Part shown: one piece after another, positions 1 through 7,981 of the stretch | How the letters are laid out: each line of letters opens with the position of its first letter | Numbering within the stretch: the stretch's first letter is position 1 | Assembly (NCBI GenBank): GCA_023406895.1 | Contig: JAEXTV010000020.1 | Span: 1 to 64,000 of the forward strand | Source: Bacillota bacterium | GTDB taxonomy: Bacteria; Bacillota; Clostridia; Christensenellales; SZUA-584 | Reading direction: 5' to 3' | Length of the DNA: 64,000 nt | Made by a program: the position numbers and the translations under genes | Notes under the pieces: model-generated | Told to the model about the DNA's origin: nothing | The model's database searches: none | The model's input: only the letters and a program-made list of their open reading frames with translations

Positions 1-144
1 AACTGCTAAAGCAGTCGTCTCGATCGCTGCTTTTTGCTTTGAGTCACTTGAGAATTGTCATTCGCTTCGCTCAATTCTTTAAGCTAAAGCATTCTTTAAC
101 TCACACCAGCAGAGCTGGTGGATTCTAACGCTAAAGCACATGAA

Positions 145-177
145 AATGAGCCCCGAGGCAATGCTTCGGGGCTCATT
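145..177. terminator. Strong stem-loop, terminator-like
   Basis: AATGAGCCCCGA pairs perfectly with TCGGGGCTCATT across a 9-nt loop. On the minus strand the stem is followed by a short T-rich stretch (TTTC), so it may end transcription coming from the phage cassette. There is no long U-tract on either side, so an intrinsic terminator is likely but not certain. Confidence 0.5.
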
Positions 178-382
178 CGAATCAATTTAGCTCACTAATC
201 GGCTTTCCGCGTAAATTATGTCCGCTTCAGCAAAGCCGAGGAGTATAGCAAATGAGGCGGATCAATCGTTGACTCACTCGAAGATGCTATGAGTCCAAGG
301 TTAGCCGTCGCGAATCGAATCTTTCAACTGACCAAATAATCCTGTTTTCACCATGCAGTGCAAGCAGCATTAGCAAGCTTGG

Positions 383-440
383 GGCGCAGCACATGACAAA
401 ATAAATTTTTGTACTGAACTATTGACATTGTTGCTGCGCC
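383..440. repeat. Imperfect inverted repeat
   Basis: GGCGCAGCA at 383-391 is the exact reverse complement of TGCTGCGCC at 432-440, and the similarity continues imperfectly inward. The arms are separated by about 40 nt of AT-rich sequence. No gene lies inside it. It could be a remnant of a mobile element end or a regulatory structure; nothing decides between these. Confidence 0.35.
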
Positions 441-539
441 ATTAAAACAATGGTTTAAAACCCAGTGCACCGAATAACGCAGATTGCATTATGCCTGTTC
501 GGAAGGGCGCCTACCAACCGTTTCTACGGCTTTCCACTT

Positions 540-1448
540 TTATCCGATGAGAGCCGCCCAAGTCTTCGGCCCGACAATACCGTCTGCGGTGAGTCTTACT
601 GCCTGTTGAAACACCATCACCGCCTGCTCGGTCTTTGGTCCGAAAACCCCGTCCACGTCTCCCGTGAAATATCCTTTCTTTTCAAGCGCGCGCTGCACAG
701 CTCGTACATCGTCTCCCTTTATATACGGCTTGCCAGCATTTTTTAGCAAACGCGTATACGCAACAGTCATATGGCTGCCTCCCCAGCATTTCAGACATCC
801 AAATCGGTTCCATCCAGCGGCCTTGAATGGTTCGCGCACCACACCGTCATCTCTTCCTTTTGCATGAACGACAGTATCGTCGCCCATGTATACACCCACA
901 TGATAAATCTGATTATTAGCAAGATATTTCTTGAAAACAAGATCCCCTGCCGTCAACTCGTCTCTACCGATGGGGACGCATTCTTTGTAATATAGTCCGT
1001 TGGCGCTGCGGTCGCCAGATATCAGGTCTTCATCCAAAAGGAATTTAACCACCAGCCCCGAGCAATCATATGATATCAGCGTTTTTCCCGTTTTGACATG
1101 CTCATTGAAGTGCACCAAAGCACGTTTATAATCCGCCGATGATTTTTCCATCTTTCTGATGAGTTCAGGTGTCATCTGCTGTCCCTGAGCGCCCCATACA
1201 TAAAGCGCTCCTTGTTGATTTGCAATATATCTTATGAATTTTTGCCTTTTTGTTGCTGATCGCTCCCATTTCTCTGGGCTCACGAGTGCTTCCATGTCGG
1301 CTCGTTTAACGAGCCCGACAATATAGGCCACCAGCACCCCCGATGAATTCTCTTCAATTTCCAAAACTCTATCTCCACAGTGTAACTCACCTATTGTGTA
1401 TTCCCCCGAGCTGTTATACACCGGCAGGCCCTTTGCCGCAATTTTCAT
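540..1448 (-). CDS. Phage endolysin, NlpC/P60 plus peptidoglycan-binding domain
   Basis: A 302-residue cell-wall hydrolase. An NlpC/P60-type papain-like domain spans roughly residues 70-200, with the catalytic cysteine in YDCSGL (about residue 129) and histidine in YHVGVY (about 173). A PG_binding_1 repeat occupies about 242-301 (GDDVRAVQRAL, DGVFGPKTE, DGIVGPKTW). Such enzymes cleave stem peptides of peptidoglycan, here presumably for host lysis. The start is the second of two tandem ATG codons, six nt after AAGGAG; an in-frame start at 1478 would overlap the preceding gene and lacks a site. It is the last gene of the phage cassette. There is no signal peptide, so release would need a holin. 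A paralogue lies alone at 61216-62238. Confidence 0.88.
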   Translation of the reverse strand: MKIAAKGLPVYNSSGEYTIGELHCGDRVLEIEENSSGVLVAYIVGLVKRADMEALVSPEKWERSATKRQKFIRYIANQQGALYVWGAQGQQMTPELIRKMEKSSADYKRALVHFNEHVKTGKTLISYDCSGLVVKFLLDEDLISGDRSANGLYYKECVPIGRDELTAGDLVFKKYLANNQIYHVGVYMGDDTVVHAKGRDDGVVREPFKAAGWNRFGCLKCWGGSHMTVAYTRLLKNAGKPYIKGDDVRAVQRALEKKGYFTGDVDGVFGPKTEQAVMVFQQAVRLTADGIVGPKTWAALIG

Positions 1449-1461
1449 CATCTGCTCCTTT

Positions 1462-2157
1462 TCATCTGACAAACACATATGCGCGTTTGAGGTTTGTGAC
1501 GTCGTTCATGCTTTCTGAGATGGACAGTCCATATAACATCATCGAAGCTGACAGCATTGTGAATATGCGGTAATCCACGCTGAAATCGTGCGGATTACAG
1601 CCCATAACCGTAACTGACGATGGAATTGTCAAGCCGTTCTCGTCAAGCGGAACAACAACACCTCCATTTAGAATTTCCCCATCATCGCTGCGCAATTGAA
1701 TCATCATCTCACTCCTGCCAGTTTGCGCCGGCATCTCAAAACCGCCGGTGAAATCTAATACGCCGCTGTCGGTAACGAACGTCCAGTCAAGCGCATGACC
1801 TGCCATCTTTGTCTTGGTCACTGCGCCATCCGCGAGCTTCGCCGTCACCACCATTCCGTCAGCCAATGATCCGGCTACGACGTCATCAATCTGCCTCTTC
1901 ACGTCCGCAATTTGAGTATGAACCGTTTCTCCCGCCACATAAGGAATCACCGCGCTTCCGATTTTCTCAGCACCGCTTTCTCCGGCTGCATAATTTTCCA
2001 TCTCAATCAGCAGTGTTGCGTTAATATATGTTTTGAGCTGATCGGATACGCTCTGTACCTGCGCACGGGCTTCTTCCTCACTGGCAGGGGTTGTGTTGTA
2101 ATGTTCCTTGTTATTAAGGCCATCTTCAGGGCTAAATGCCATCCTCGAAAAAGCCAT
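1462..2157 (-). CDS. Putative phage tail fibre or baseplate-associated protein
   Basis: A 231-residue protein of unknown family. The N-terminal half is helical and polar, the middle holds the repeated LADGAVT/LADGMVVTAKL type segment often seen in phage fibre proteins at the shaft, and the C-terminal half is beta-rich. It starts 4 nt after the stop of the tail gene upstream, with GGTAGGAAG before ATG. Position between the propeller-like tail protein and the endolysin supports a role as an adsorption or fibre component, but this is inferred from context. A second in-frame ATG at 2142 also has a GAGG-like site, so the true N-terminus is open. Confidence 0.6.
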   Translation of the reverse strand: MAFSRMAFSPEDGLNNKEHYNTTPASEEEARAQVQSVSDQLKTYINATLLIEMENYAAGESGAEKIGSAVIPYVAGETVHTQIADVKRQIDDVVAGSLADGMVVTAKLADGAVTKTKMAGHALDWTFVTDSGVLDFTGGFEMPAQTGRSEMMIQLRSDDGEILNGGVVVPLDENGLTIPSSVTVMGCNPHDFSVDYRIFTMLSASMMLYGLSISESMNDVTNLKRAYVFVR

Positions 2158-2161
2158 CTTC

Positions 2162-3991
2162 CTACCTCATCTTTCTTTCGCAACAATAAGTAAAACGCAA
2201 ACCCGCGAATCCCACTCCGCGGTTCATGTCACAGCCTGATATCCGAATTTGTATAAACGACGCTCTGCGCATATTCAAACGCATTGAAAAAGTCCTTACA
2301 AACCGAATCACATCCCATGTAAAAACTGTCCAGTTAAACCAGTCCCATGCGAACGATTTCACGTCATACCTGCGGCTCTTATTAATGTCTTGCTTGTCAC
2401 TGCCCACAGACACAATCGCTTTGATATTGCCATCCACCGCAAAGCTTGGATATAAATATAAGAAAGTTTTTAGATCATCAGGGCTGCCCATGTCAAACGC
2501 CTTGCTCGTGTAATATGATAGAAAGCCTTCACCAAAATCGTTCTGTTCTCGTGTAAAACTCACGATACCGCTGTCGGAACCATAATAAAGGCTATTTCTA
2601 TCGTCGCAAAACACATTGGCCCTGATGTTGTCAAACCTATACCATGCAAGTCGCCGTTGTGCCTGTTCATAGTCTGCATAATCATAATATGGCGTTTGTA
2701 CATAATCCCACAGATAGGCATGGCTGCCTGTACAAAGCCAATAATACCGCCCTGTATCCACCGAGCACGCTTCAGCGAGCCCCTTCTCACCAAGCAGCAG
2801 CGCGCCAATATTTGCCGACAAAGGCTTGACTGCATTTTCGGTTTCATTGTCGGTGGATACCAGCATATGGACACCGTTTTTAGAATTCGCAAATACAAGT
2901 CTATTATCTATAAGCTGCACACTGCCCGGCATATCACACCCGATAGTACTGTGACATTCTCTGACGGGATAGAACACTTGCTCACCATCAAACGCATAGG
3001 CGAGTTTAAAAATGGAGCTTTCCTTGAATATCACAAGTTCTCCGCCCATTTTTGCCGCTGTCATGATCGATTCGCCGTTCTGGTCCAAATACTCCTCACC
3101 CGTATCCGGAAAGTAATGTATACCACCGCCTATGCGCTGCCCGAGGTCACTATGCCAATAGCTACGCGGATAATTCGGGTTTCCCATCACAAATACGCGC
3201 GTGCCGCCATAGAGCCCTGCTGCTTCACCGCCAAAAGGCACAGCCACGCAACAGCCGGCAATTTTGGCCTTATAATCCGCAATCGTCTTATAAGCACTGA
3301 TACAAACATTGTCCGTTCCCGCTGTCGGAGCGCCAAACGGGCTGTTCCCGCCCGCAAAACTCACCGTTCCATTTGCACGATCCACAGTAAAGTGAATCCC
3401 TTCCGTCAAATCTGTTGCGTTAACACTGACAGAAACCGTCCGAGCATCCAAACCTGTTTGAGGCAGGCAAAAGAGAGTGCTGCTGCCGTTTGCGTTATAT
3501 TTCACGCTGAATCCGCCGCCGATCAAATTGTATGCCTCTCCATCATCACTGTCTGAAAGATCGGGACACGCGTTAATCATCACACATGGTACATACGGGA
3601 TTATGGCGGATACCACGTATTCGGGTGAGATTTCCCAAATCTCATTGCCGTCTATATAGTAAAGCCTATCACCAAATTCACAGAACACACCCTTACGGTC
3701 CGGCAGCCCATTTTTAATCAGCAGAACGGTGTCTCCCCGCCAACGATATAGGCATTCGCCCGCATGCACCGCATAATAATCATTATACATTGGCGATATC
3801 GTACGAACAGCGCCATTCAAGCCGGCTATAATCAGTTTCTGCCCATCACGTTTCATAAGCGCACGGCCCTTAAACCACATATTAAGCATATCCGGGCTTT
3901 GACTGTCCATAACACCGTATTCAGGATCGTTAACATTCAGTCCGCCGTTCAAATCAGGCAGCTTGACATCTTTAATTGCTGTTTTTCGCAT
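2162..3991 (-). CDS. Phage tail protein, beta-propeller-like (P22 gp10-like)
   Basis: A 609-residue beta-rich protein with repeated blade-like segments (YRWRGDTVLL, DRLYYIDGNEIWEIS, GTRVFVMGNP, NRLVFANSKNGVH, YYWLCTG). The opening LPDLNGGLNVNDPEYGVMDS, with an early statement about bound DNA or metal absent, resembles the start of many podovirus tail hub/stabilisation proteins. Size, position two genes after a small connector gene and the absence of any tape-measure gene fit a short-tail nozzle protein such as P22 gp10. Start ATG 3991 follows GGAGAAGGGT. Family assignment is inference from architecture and gene order, not from a signature motif. Confidence 0.6.
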   Translation of the reverse strand: MRKTAIKDVKLPDLNGGLNVNDPEYGVMDSQSPDMLNMWFKGRALMKRDGQKLIIAGLNGAVRTISPMYNDYYAVHAGECLYRWRGDTVLLIKNGLPDRKGVFCEFGDRLYYIDGNEIWEISPEYVVSAIIPYVPCVMINACPDLSDSDDGEAYNLIGGGFSVKYNANGSSTLFCLPQTGLDARTVSVSVNATDLTEGIHFTVDRANGTVSFAGGNSPFGAPTAGTDNVCISAYKTIADYKAKIAGCCVAVPFGGEAAGLYGGTRVFVMGNPNYPRSYWHSDLGQRIGGGIHYFPDTGEEYLDQNGESIMTAAKMGGELVIFKESSIFKLAYAFDGEQVFYPVRECHSTIGCDMPGSVQLIDNRLVFANSKNGVHMLVSTDNETENAVKPLSANIGALLLGEKGLAEACSVDTGRYYWLCTGSHAYLWDYVQTPYYDYADYEQAQRRLAWYRFDNIRANVFCDDRNSLYYGSDSGIVSFTREQNDFGEGFLSYYTSKAFDMGSPDDLKTFLYLYPSFAVDGNIKAIVSVGSDKQDINKSRRYDVKSFAWDWFNWTVFTWDVIRFVRTFSMRLNMRRASFIQIRISGCDMNRGVGFAGLRFTYCCERKMR

Positions 3992-4006
3992 ACCCTTCTC
4001 CTCGTT

Positions 4007-4564
4007 TCAAGCCACACGCACCCAAATAAACACGGGTATCGAAGGCTGAATATTGTTGTGGGGGGCTCCGCTGCCCGAAGGTTGATTCACAGCCGTCGCC
4101 GGATTATTTGTTGCCGTCGCTGCGTTCACACCAAACGGATTGGCGACTGTCGCCGAAGTATTGCGGCCAAGCCACGTGTAAGAAGATCCGCCCCCAACAA
4201 CATCGTGAAAAAGCTCACTGCAGGCATGATCGTGGCTGTTCTGGCTATGGTTATGCGCATTCTGACTGTGTGTATGAGGTCCATTCTGATCTCCGGTTAA
4301 CGTCACTGTCTTAGCTCCGACCTTTCTGCCCACTTTAGAGAAGTCGTTGTCATTATGGTCAACACCCACGAGGCAGCACCCTTGGGCATACCTTTCCCAT
4401 TGTCCGCCAAGATAACTTGCCGGGTTTTCTTCCAATATTGAAAGAAAAAGAGACCCAACAGGAAAGACTTTTAACACGACCTCATCATTGACCCTTTGAG
4501 CAAAATCATCCAGTCGTCTCGACAACCTCAAGAACTGATCCATCGACACCTGTGTCTGCGCCAT
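4007..4564 (-). CDS. Phage collar/tail-fibre protein with HxH metal motifs
   Basis: A 185-residue protein with the organisation of gp10/gp12-type phage structural tips. Residues about 35-60 (FPVGSLFLS..NPASYLGGQWERY) match the start of the widespread phage collar-like domain, and the end (PHNNIQPSIPVFIWVRVA) matches its conserved C-terminus. Between them lies a histidine-rich segment with HTH, HNH and HDH triplets. In T4 gp12 and related spikes such HxH motifs bind iron or zinc along the trimer axis. ATG 4564 follows GGGGGAGAT. It probably forms a trimeric tail tip or head-neck fibre that contacts the cell. Confident for the family, less so for the exact virion location. Confidence 0.78.
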   Translation of the reverse strand: MAQTQVSMDQFLRLSRRLDDFAQRVNDEVVLKVFPVGSLFLSILEENPASYLGGQWERYAQGCCLVGVDHNDNDFSKVGRKVGAKTVTLTGDQNGPHTHSQNAHNHSQNSHDHACSELFHDVVGGGSSYTWLGRNTSATVANPFGVNAATATNNPATAVNQPSGSGAPHNNIQPSIPVFIWVRVA

Positions 4565-4581
4565 TATATCTCCCCCTGCCC

Positions 4582-4944
4582 CTAGTACATCCCGCTTATT
4601 ATCTCATACTCATCCGCCATATCCGTTTCCGCGTGATGTATCGTCCTTAACAACGCGCGGTACATGGCGCTGTAATCGGCATACATGTCACTGTTTTTGT
4701 CTGCCAGAGCAAAACTCGCCGCTAAACCATATGGCATGATGCGCTCTGCTGTGTCACCGGATATCTCCAGAGTGTCATCAAGGCTTTTTACGGTGCGTGT
4801 CACCCCCTTGTTCTCATAAAACGCAAGCTCATGCTGCAGCACATCAATCAGTGCCGGCGCACGACGCGCATATTCCGATGCATCGGGAGACTCCGTCTGG
4901 TCGATCAGCGCCATCGCAAGTTCATAAACATCCTGAGCCGTCAT
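4582..4944 (-). CDS. Putative head-tail adaptor
   Basis: A 120-residue, almost wholly alpha-helical acidic protein (MTAQDVYELAMALIDQ at the N-terminus; a tyrosine/aspartate-rich end). Length and helical make-up resemble the small head-completion/adaptor proteins that attach below the portal, such as P22 gp4 or HK97 gp6-type adaptors. It sits between capsid genes and tail genes, which is where such a gene is expected. GGAGG lies 8 nt upstream of ATG 4944. The role is inferred from size and gene order. Confidence 0.55.
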   Translation of the reverse strand: MTAQDVYELAMALIDQTESPDASEYARRAPALIDVLQHELAFYENKGVTRTVKSLDDTLEISGDTAERIMPYGLAASFALADKNSDMYADYSAMYRALLRTIHHAETDMADEYEIISGMY

Positions 4945-4970
4945 GGCTCACACCTCCAATCTTTGAATAA

Positions 4971-5002
4971 GGGAGGGAATCATCATCCCTCCCCATCTTT
5001 TT
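4971..5002 (+). terminator. Inverted repeat with T-tract between phage genes
   Basis: GGGAGGGA (4971-4978) pairs with TCCCTCCC (4986-4993), and the plus strand then reads CATCTTTTT. The T-tract is on the plus strand although the phage genes run on the minus strand; for minus-strand transcription it is a strong hairpin without a U-tract. It may be a pause or mRNA-processing site separating the capsid and tail sections. Confidence 0.4.
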
Positions 5003-5117
5003 AATAAACGTTTGTGTCTGTCAATCCGCCCGTGGCCGGTATCGGGCAGTCTCCCGACGGCAGATAGACCGGGGCACAGGTATAATGCCGAATGTCAAAT
5101 ATACCTCCCCCGGTCAC
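5001..5117 (-). CDS. Small phage ORF, 38 residues
   Basis: A short reading frame in the gap between the decoration-like gene and the adaptor gene. From GTG at 5117 it encodes VTGGGIFDIRHYTCAPVYLP and continues with a Cys/Pro/Gly-rich tail ending in TNVY before TAA. The composition (folded-looking, no low-complexity) and the location inside a tightly packed operon favour a real gene or the remains of one. The start is uncertain: TTG 5120 and GTG 5117 are both possible and the ribosome binding site is weak. No family is recognised. The sequence upstream to 5328 shows no clear gene, so this may be the 3-prime end of a decayed longer gene. Confidence 0.4.
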   Translation of the reverse strand: MTGGGIFDIRHYTCAPVYLPSGDCPIPATGGLTDTNVY

Positions 5118-5328
5118 CAAACTGCCTCAGGCCCTTATCTCACAATAAAAGCCGTCCCAAAAGGCATACTGCAGATGTTTTCGTCTCTGTCTCCCTTTCA
5201 GCTGAAAATCTGATGATTGTTAATTCGTAAAGCTCAGAGCTTTTTACCAAAGTGAATTCAATCACGTCAACAAGGCAGGCAGATTATTTTCGCTCTATTG
5301 GCGGGCATTCTTCATACCCGTCTATTTC

Positions 5329-5700
5329 CTAAAGCTGCACAGCCTCTATGGATATGCTTTCAAGCTGCTGTACCGTCAGCGCACTTCCTCCAATTGCAGC
5401 CAGCTCCACAGACATCGCGCCGTCAGAGAATCGCTTGAACCTCGCCGAGTCAAACAGCGCGATGTACGCAGTTTGTCCCGAAGCCACCGTGACGTTTTTA
5501 TCACCGAGCACGGCTCTCGGGCCGTCTCCCGCCTTCAATATCACCTGTGCTGCCGTCTCGCTGCCGTTGCTGATGCGCAATGCCATACGCGCGTCTTTGC
5601 CCGGCGGTATTGTCTGCACTGCCGCAGCGGCCGAGATGGCGCTGTCTTCCGCAATGCTGACTGAACCGCCCCTCACATCAAACACACTCACATTCGCCAT
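5329..5700 (-). CDS. Putative capsid decoration or head-fibre protein
   Basis: A 123-residue, alanine-rich, beta-type protein without cysteine (MANVSVFDVRGGSVSIAED start). It begins 12 nt after the major capsid gene with AGGAGG seven nt before ATG. Small beta-rich proteins encoded directly after the coat gene are frequently capsid-decorating or head-fibre proteins. No diagnostic motif is visible, so the role is inferred from position and composition only. Confidence 0.5.
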   Translation of the reverse strand: MANVSVFDVRGGSVSIAEDSAISAAAAVQTIPPGKDARMALRISNGSETAAQVILKAGDGPRAVLGDKNVTVASGQTAYIALFDSARFKRFSDGAMSVELAAIGGSALTVQQLESISIEAVQL

Positions 5701-5712
5701 GACATACCCTCC

Positions 5713-6552
5713 TTATATCGCTGTCTCTTCCGCAGTGGTCAAATCCACGCGAATCAGTTCGGCAGGTCGGATGACCGTGCCGCCATAAAGATGCAGCACC
5801 TTAAACGCATCTGCAAACGTTTTTTCGGGTTTGTACCGCTCGATCATCCCGGCGGGGATCTGTTCCGCCAGTGCAAGGGCCTGTCGGGTAAACGCCATGC
5901 AATGGTGTACATTACCCGTCTTTTTGATTGAGTTAGACACATATACGCCGAAATTCAAGTAACTGCCTTTAAACCCCTTGCCGAAGACATCCGAGTTACC
6001 CTGCTGGAATACGATCTTACCAAGCACAAGCTTGGTGTAGATCGCGGGCGAAATAACAAGAAAACGCTCCTCTTCAAACGGCACATCCGCCTCGAGCAGC
6101 GCCTGCTCAGCTTCGGCCAGCGTCGAGAGAATCGTGGCAGACGTGCAGCTTGTGTTCTCAATCACGCCCCCGGCCTGCTCATGAAAACCGGCGAGGTATT
6201 CGTCGAGCGTCTGAGCAAGTGCCTTTTTGGCTTCCCTAACCTCCGCACCGAATACTTCACCCTGTGCCTGTACCTTATCCACCCTGTCCACCTCAACGTT
6301 GACGTATTTGGCTTCGGTGATGTAAAGGTCCTGATTGTAGCTCGTCTTCTGTTCGAGAGTGATATCTTCGCCGGGTGTATAATCCTTCACCGTAGGGCGT
6401 CCCACACCCGCAATACGAAGCACATCACCCTTCTTTGTGATATCACCGAGTATGGGGCCCTTGTAGGTAAGATTCTTGAACACGCAGTCTCTGCCCCTGT
6501 CTGTCATCAGCTCTTTGGCCAGAATCTCCGGCCGGAAACTTTCATATGCCAC
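5713..6552 (-). CDS. Phage major capsid protein
   Basis: A 279-residue protein with the profile of a HK97-fold coat protein of the P22-like/podovirus group. It starts MAYESFRPEI, has the early beta-rich segment (GDVLRIAGVGRPTVKDYTPGEDI), the spine helix region (EVREAKKALAQTLDEYLAGFHEQ) and the P-domain stretch with RFLVISPAIYTKLVLG, and ends with IRPAELIRVDL. It follows the scaffold gene by 15 nt, the usual order. The start is GTG at 6552, 8 nt after AAGGAT. It would assemble the procapsid with the scaffold and portal. Coat identity is supported by size, sequence pattern and gene order together. Confidence 0.82.
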   Translation of the reverse strand: MAYESFRPEILAKELMTDRGRDCVFKNLTYKGPILGDITKKGDVLRIAGVGRPTVKDYTPGEDITLEQKTSYNQDLYITEAKYVNVEVDRVDKVQAQGEVFGAEVREAKKALAQTLDEYLAGFHEQAGGVIENTSCTSATILSTLAEAEQALLEADVPFEEERFLVISPAIYTKLVLGKIVFQQGNSDVFGKGFKGSYLNFGVYVSNSIKKTGNVHHCMAFTRQALALAEQIPAGMIERYKPEKTFADAFKVLHLYGGTVIRPAELIRVDLTTAEETAI

Positions 6553-6567
6553 TATGTATCATCCTTT

Positions 6568-7239
6568 CTATTCTTTTTGCCCCGTCAAAAATGCCCAAAT
6601 ACGGCTGTGATTCTTTTCAAGCTCCGCCGAGCTCATCATTTTGATGCCATCTTCCGTGATCGGCCTTGGTGCAGCCGCTCCCGTTCCGACAGCACCGCCC
6701 ATGCTCGATACCGCATTCTGCGCGTTGGTTTGCCGCGCCATCTCATGCTGTTGTTCCTGCTTTTTCGCTCTGTCATAGGCATCAATCAGCGGTGTTCCGG
6801 TTCTCCATGCATCAATGACCGACCTAGGCAGCGCGTGCGGATCCACATCTGGATGTGCCTGTAAAAAAGTATCGAGCTGCTGACTGACTGTCGCTTGCTT
6901 TTGCTGTTCTTCATCGAGGCGCTGTTTCATCCAAGTAAGCGTTTCCTCTTCGCTTAAGCCGTTGCTTTTGGCAAAGTCCTTCGCGGCTGTGCCGATGTCT
7001 TCATACGCCGCCAGCAGTTCATTGGCCTTGTCGAGCCTCCCGCTCAGCTTGTCATAATTGAGCCCCTTCTGGGCATATTCCGCCGCCGCTTCACGGGACA
7101 GCGGCAGCTGCTCTTTGTTGTAGCGTACCGTCAGAAACGTGTTGTCCTGTCCGGCGCTTTCTTGATTGCCGCCTTTTGCGGCTATACCGTCAGGCTGGTT
7201 TGCCGTATCCACGGCCTGTGGTTGGGCCATATCAACCAT
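6568..7239 (-). CDS. Phage scaffolding protein
   Basis: A 223-residue, highly charged, glutamine- and alanine-rich protein predicted to be mostly coiled coil (about residues 55-125, with NYDKLSGRLDKANELLAAYE and DEEQQKQATVSQQLD). It ends with a basic/aromatic tail (EKNHSRIWAFLTGQKE), the sort of C-terminal coat-binding helix found in P22-like scaffolds. It lies immediately before the coat gene. Two close ATG codons (7239 and 7230) share GGAGAG; the first has the better spacing. It would direct procapsid assembly and then be released or degraded. Confidence 0.75.
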   Translation of the reverse strand: MVDMAQPQAVDTANQPDGIAAKGGNQESAGQDNTFLTVRYNKEQLPLSREAAAEYAQKGLNYDKLSGRLDKANELLAAYEDIGTAAKDFAKSNGLSEEETLTWMKQRLDEEQQKQATVSQQLDTFLQAHPDVDPHALPRSVIDAWRTGTPLIDAYDRAKKQEQQHEMARQTNAQNAVSSMGGAVGTGAAAPRPITEDGIKMMSSAELEKNHSRIWAFLTGQKE

Positions 7240-7261
7240 ATCAACTCTCCTTTATTTTTTA

Positions 7262-7283
7262 TTCATAAAAAAAGACCCTTACG
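7262..7283 (-). terminator. Hairpin with U-tract just upstream of the scaffold gene
   Basis: On the minus strand GACC-GTAAG-GGTC is followed directly by seven T residues and then by the scaffold gene leader and its ribosome binding site. The stem is short, so it would be a weak terminator or attenuator. Its place between the portal/XhlA genes and the scaffold/coat genes suggests it sets different expression levels for the two halves. Confidence 0.45.
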
Positions 7284-7299
7284 GTCATCGCAAAGTGTC

Positions 7300-7375
7300 A
7301 TAAGAATCCTCTTCCCTCCTCTGTGATGTCACCGATAGGTGACTGGAGGAAAGAAAGTGGCTTTGGATCAGTCAC
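7300..7375. repeat. Dispersed palindromic intergenic repeat (family A)
   Basis: Contains TGTCACCGATAGGTGACTGG flanked by CCTCC and GGAGG arms. Related sequences occur at 11925-11965, 48325-48415 and 60775-60870, all in intergenic spaces. Here it lies in a 292-nt gap inside the phage operon, together with a perfect palindrome at 7446-7463. The element is non-coding and probably folds as a stem-loop. Confidence 0.5.
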
Positions 7376-7445
7376 TCCCACAGCACTTTGCCATCTTACT
7401 CATCTGTCCACCCCAAAATGGTGACTGATGGGCTTCACAATTTTT

Positions 7446-7463
7446 GTCAGGTTTTAACCTGAC
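7446..7463. promoter_or_regulatory. Perfect palindrome GTCAGGTT-TT-AACCTGAC
   Basis: An 8-bp inverted repeat with a 2-nt centre (GTCAGGTTTTAACCTGAC). It lies about 70 nt downstream of the XhlA-like gene on the minus strand and 205 nt upstream of the scaffold gene. The tight symmetry looks more like a DNA-binding site than an RNA hairpin, but no promoter with good spacing is evident next to it. Confidence 0.35.
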
Positions 7464-7531
7464 ATTTTAACATGCATTTTCAAACGCGAAAGGGGACCGC
7501 ACCACGCAATCCCCTCCCGCCTATTAACAGC

Positions 7532-7903
7532 TTATTTCGCCAACATTTCTATAATCCGAAGAATCACGGAAACCAGCCCTGGCAATGCTGCAACCAAAGC
7601 AATAGACCATGCACGCCGTGCGCTTTGCTCTTTCGACGTATTTCTTTCAATCCGTTCAATCTTTTCATCAAGACTGTTAAGCATTTCAATATAGAGTCGT
7701 CCTTCGCCTGCCAGAACTGTCTTTAGATTGTCGATGCGTCCCTGCGTTTCAACCAAATCCACACGTGTCTGGTTCATCTGCTCTTCGAGCTTGCCAAGCC
7801 GTTTTCCGTGGTGTTCCTCAAGCCTCCGCGTCTCACTTTTTAATGCACGCCCAATGGCAACACAGCTGTCATTTTCATTTTCCAGCCCCAGTTTTTCAAA
7901 CAT
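7532..7903 (-). CDS. XhlA-like phage membrane protein (holin-associated)
   Basis: A 123-residue protein with a long amphipathic coiled coil (LEEQMNQTRVDLVETQGRIDNLK) and a single C-terminal membrane helix (about 98-118, WSIALVAALPGLVSVILRI). This is the layout of the haemolysin XhlA family, which in PBSX acts with a holin in lysis. Its place between portal and scaffold genes is unusual for a lysis gene. The ATG at 7903 lacks a good ribosome binding site. The frame stays open and protein-like 13 codons further upstream to a GTC at 7942 that sits ideally after AAAGGGG, so a non-canonical or mutated start is possible. An alternative is a virion or membrane-attachment role. Confidence 0.6.
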   Translation of the reverse strand: MFEKLGLENENDSCVAIGRALKSETRRLEEHHGKRLGKLEEQMNQTRVDLVETQGRIDNLKTVLAGEGRLYIEMLNSLDEKIERIERNTSKEQSARRAWSIALVAALPGLVSVILRIIEMLAK

Positions 7904-7981
7904 GGCTGACAGCCGGGCAACCAGTACATCCTGTTCCGTGACCTACACCCCTTTCATCATATAGGTAGCCAAAGGTAACGG

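Larger units (their letters stand above)
1..539. other. Intergenic flank of the phage cassette
   Basis: No credible gene is visible in this stretch on either strand. It holds a 12-bp perfect stem-loop at 145-177, an imperfect inverted repeat at 383-440 and several short GCTAAAGCA repeats near the left edge. The only longer reading frame running into it from the right is antisense to the endolysin gene and has no ribosome binding site. The endolysin gene (minus strand) ends at 540, so this is its 3-prime flank. Confidence 0.6.

Noticed and set aside
465..1000. Plus-strand frames over the endolysin gene
   Set aside because: They are antisense to a clearly coding NlpC/P60 gene, have no ribosome binding sites and show no protein family features.
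2657..3556. Plus-strand 299-residue frame
   Set aside because: It is antisense to the propeller-like tail gene, which has a good site and fits the operon; the antisense product is low-quality and Arg/His/Cys-rich.
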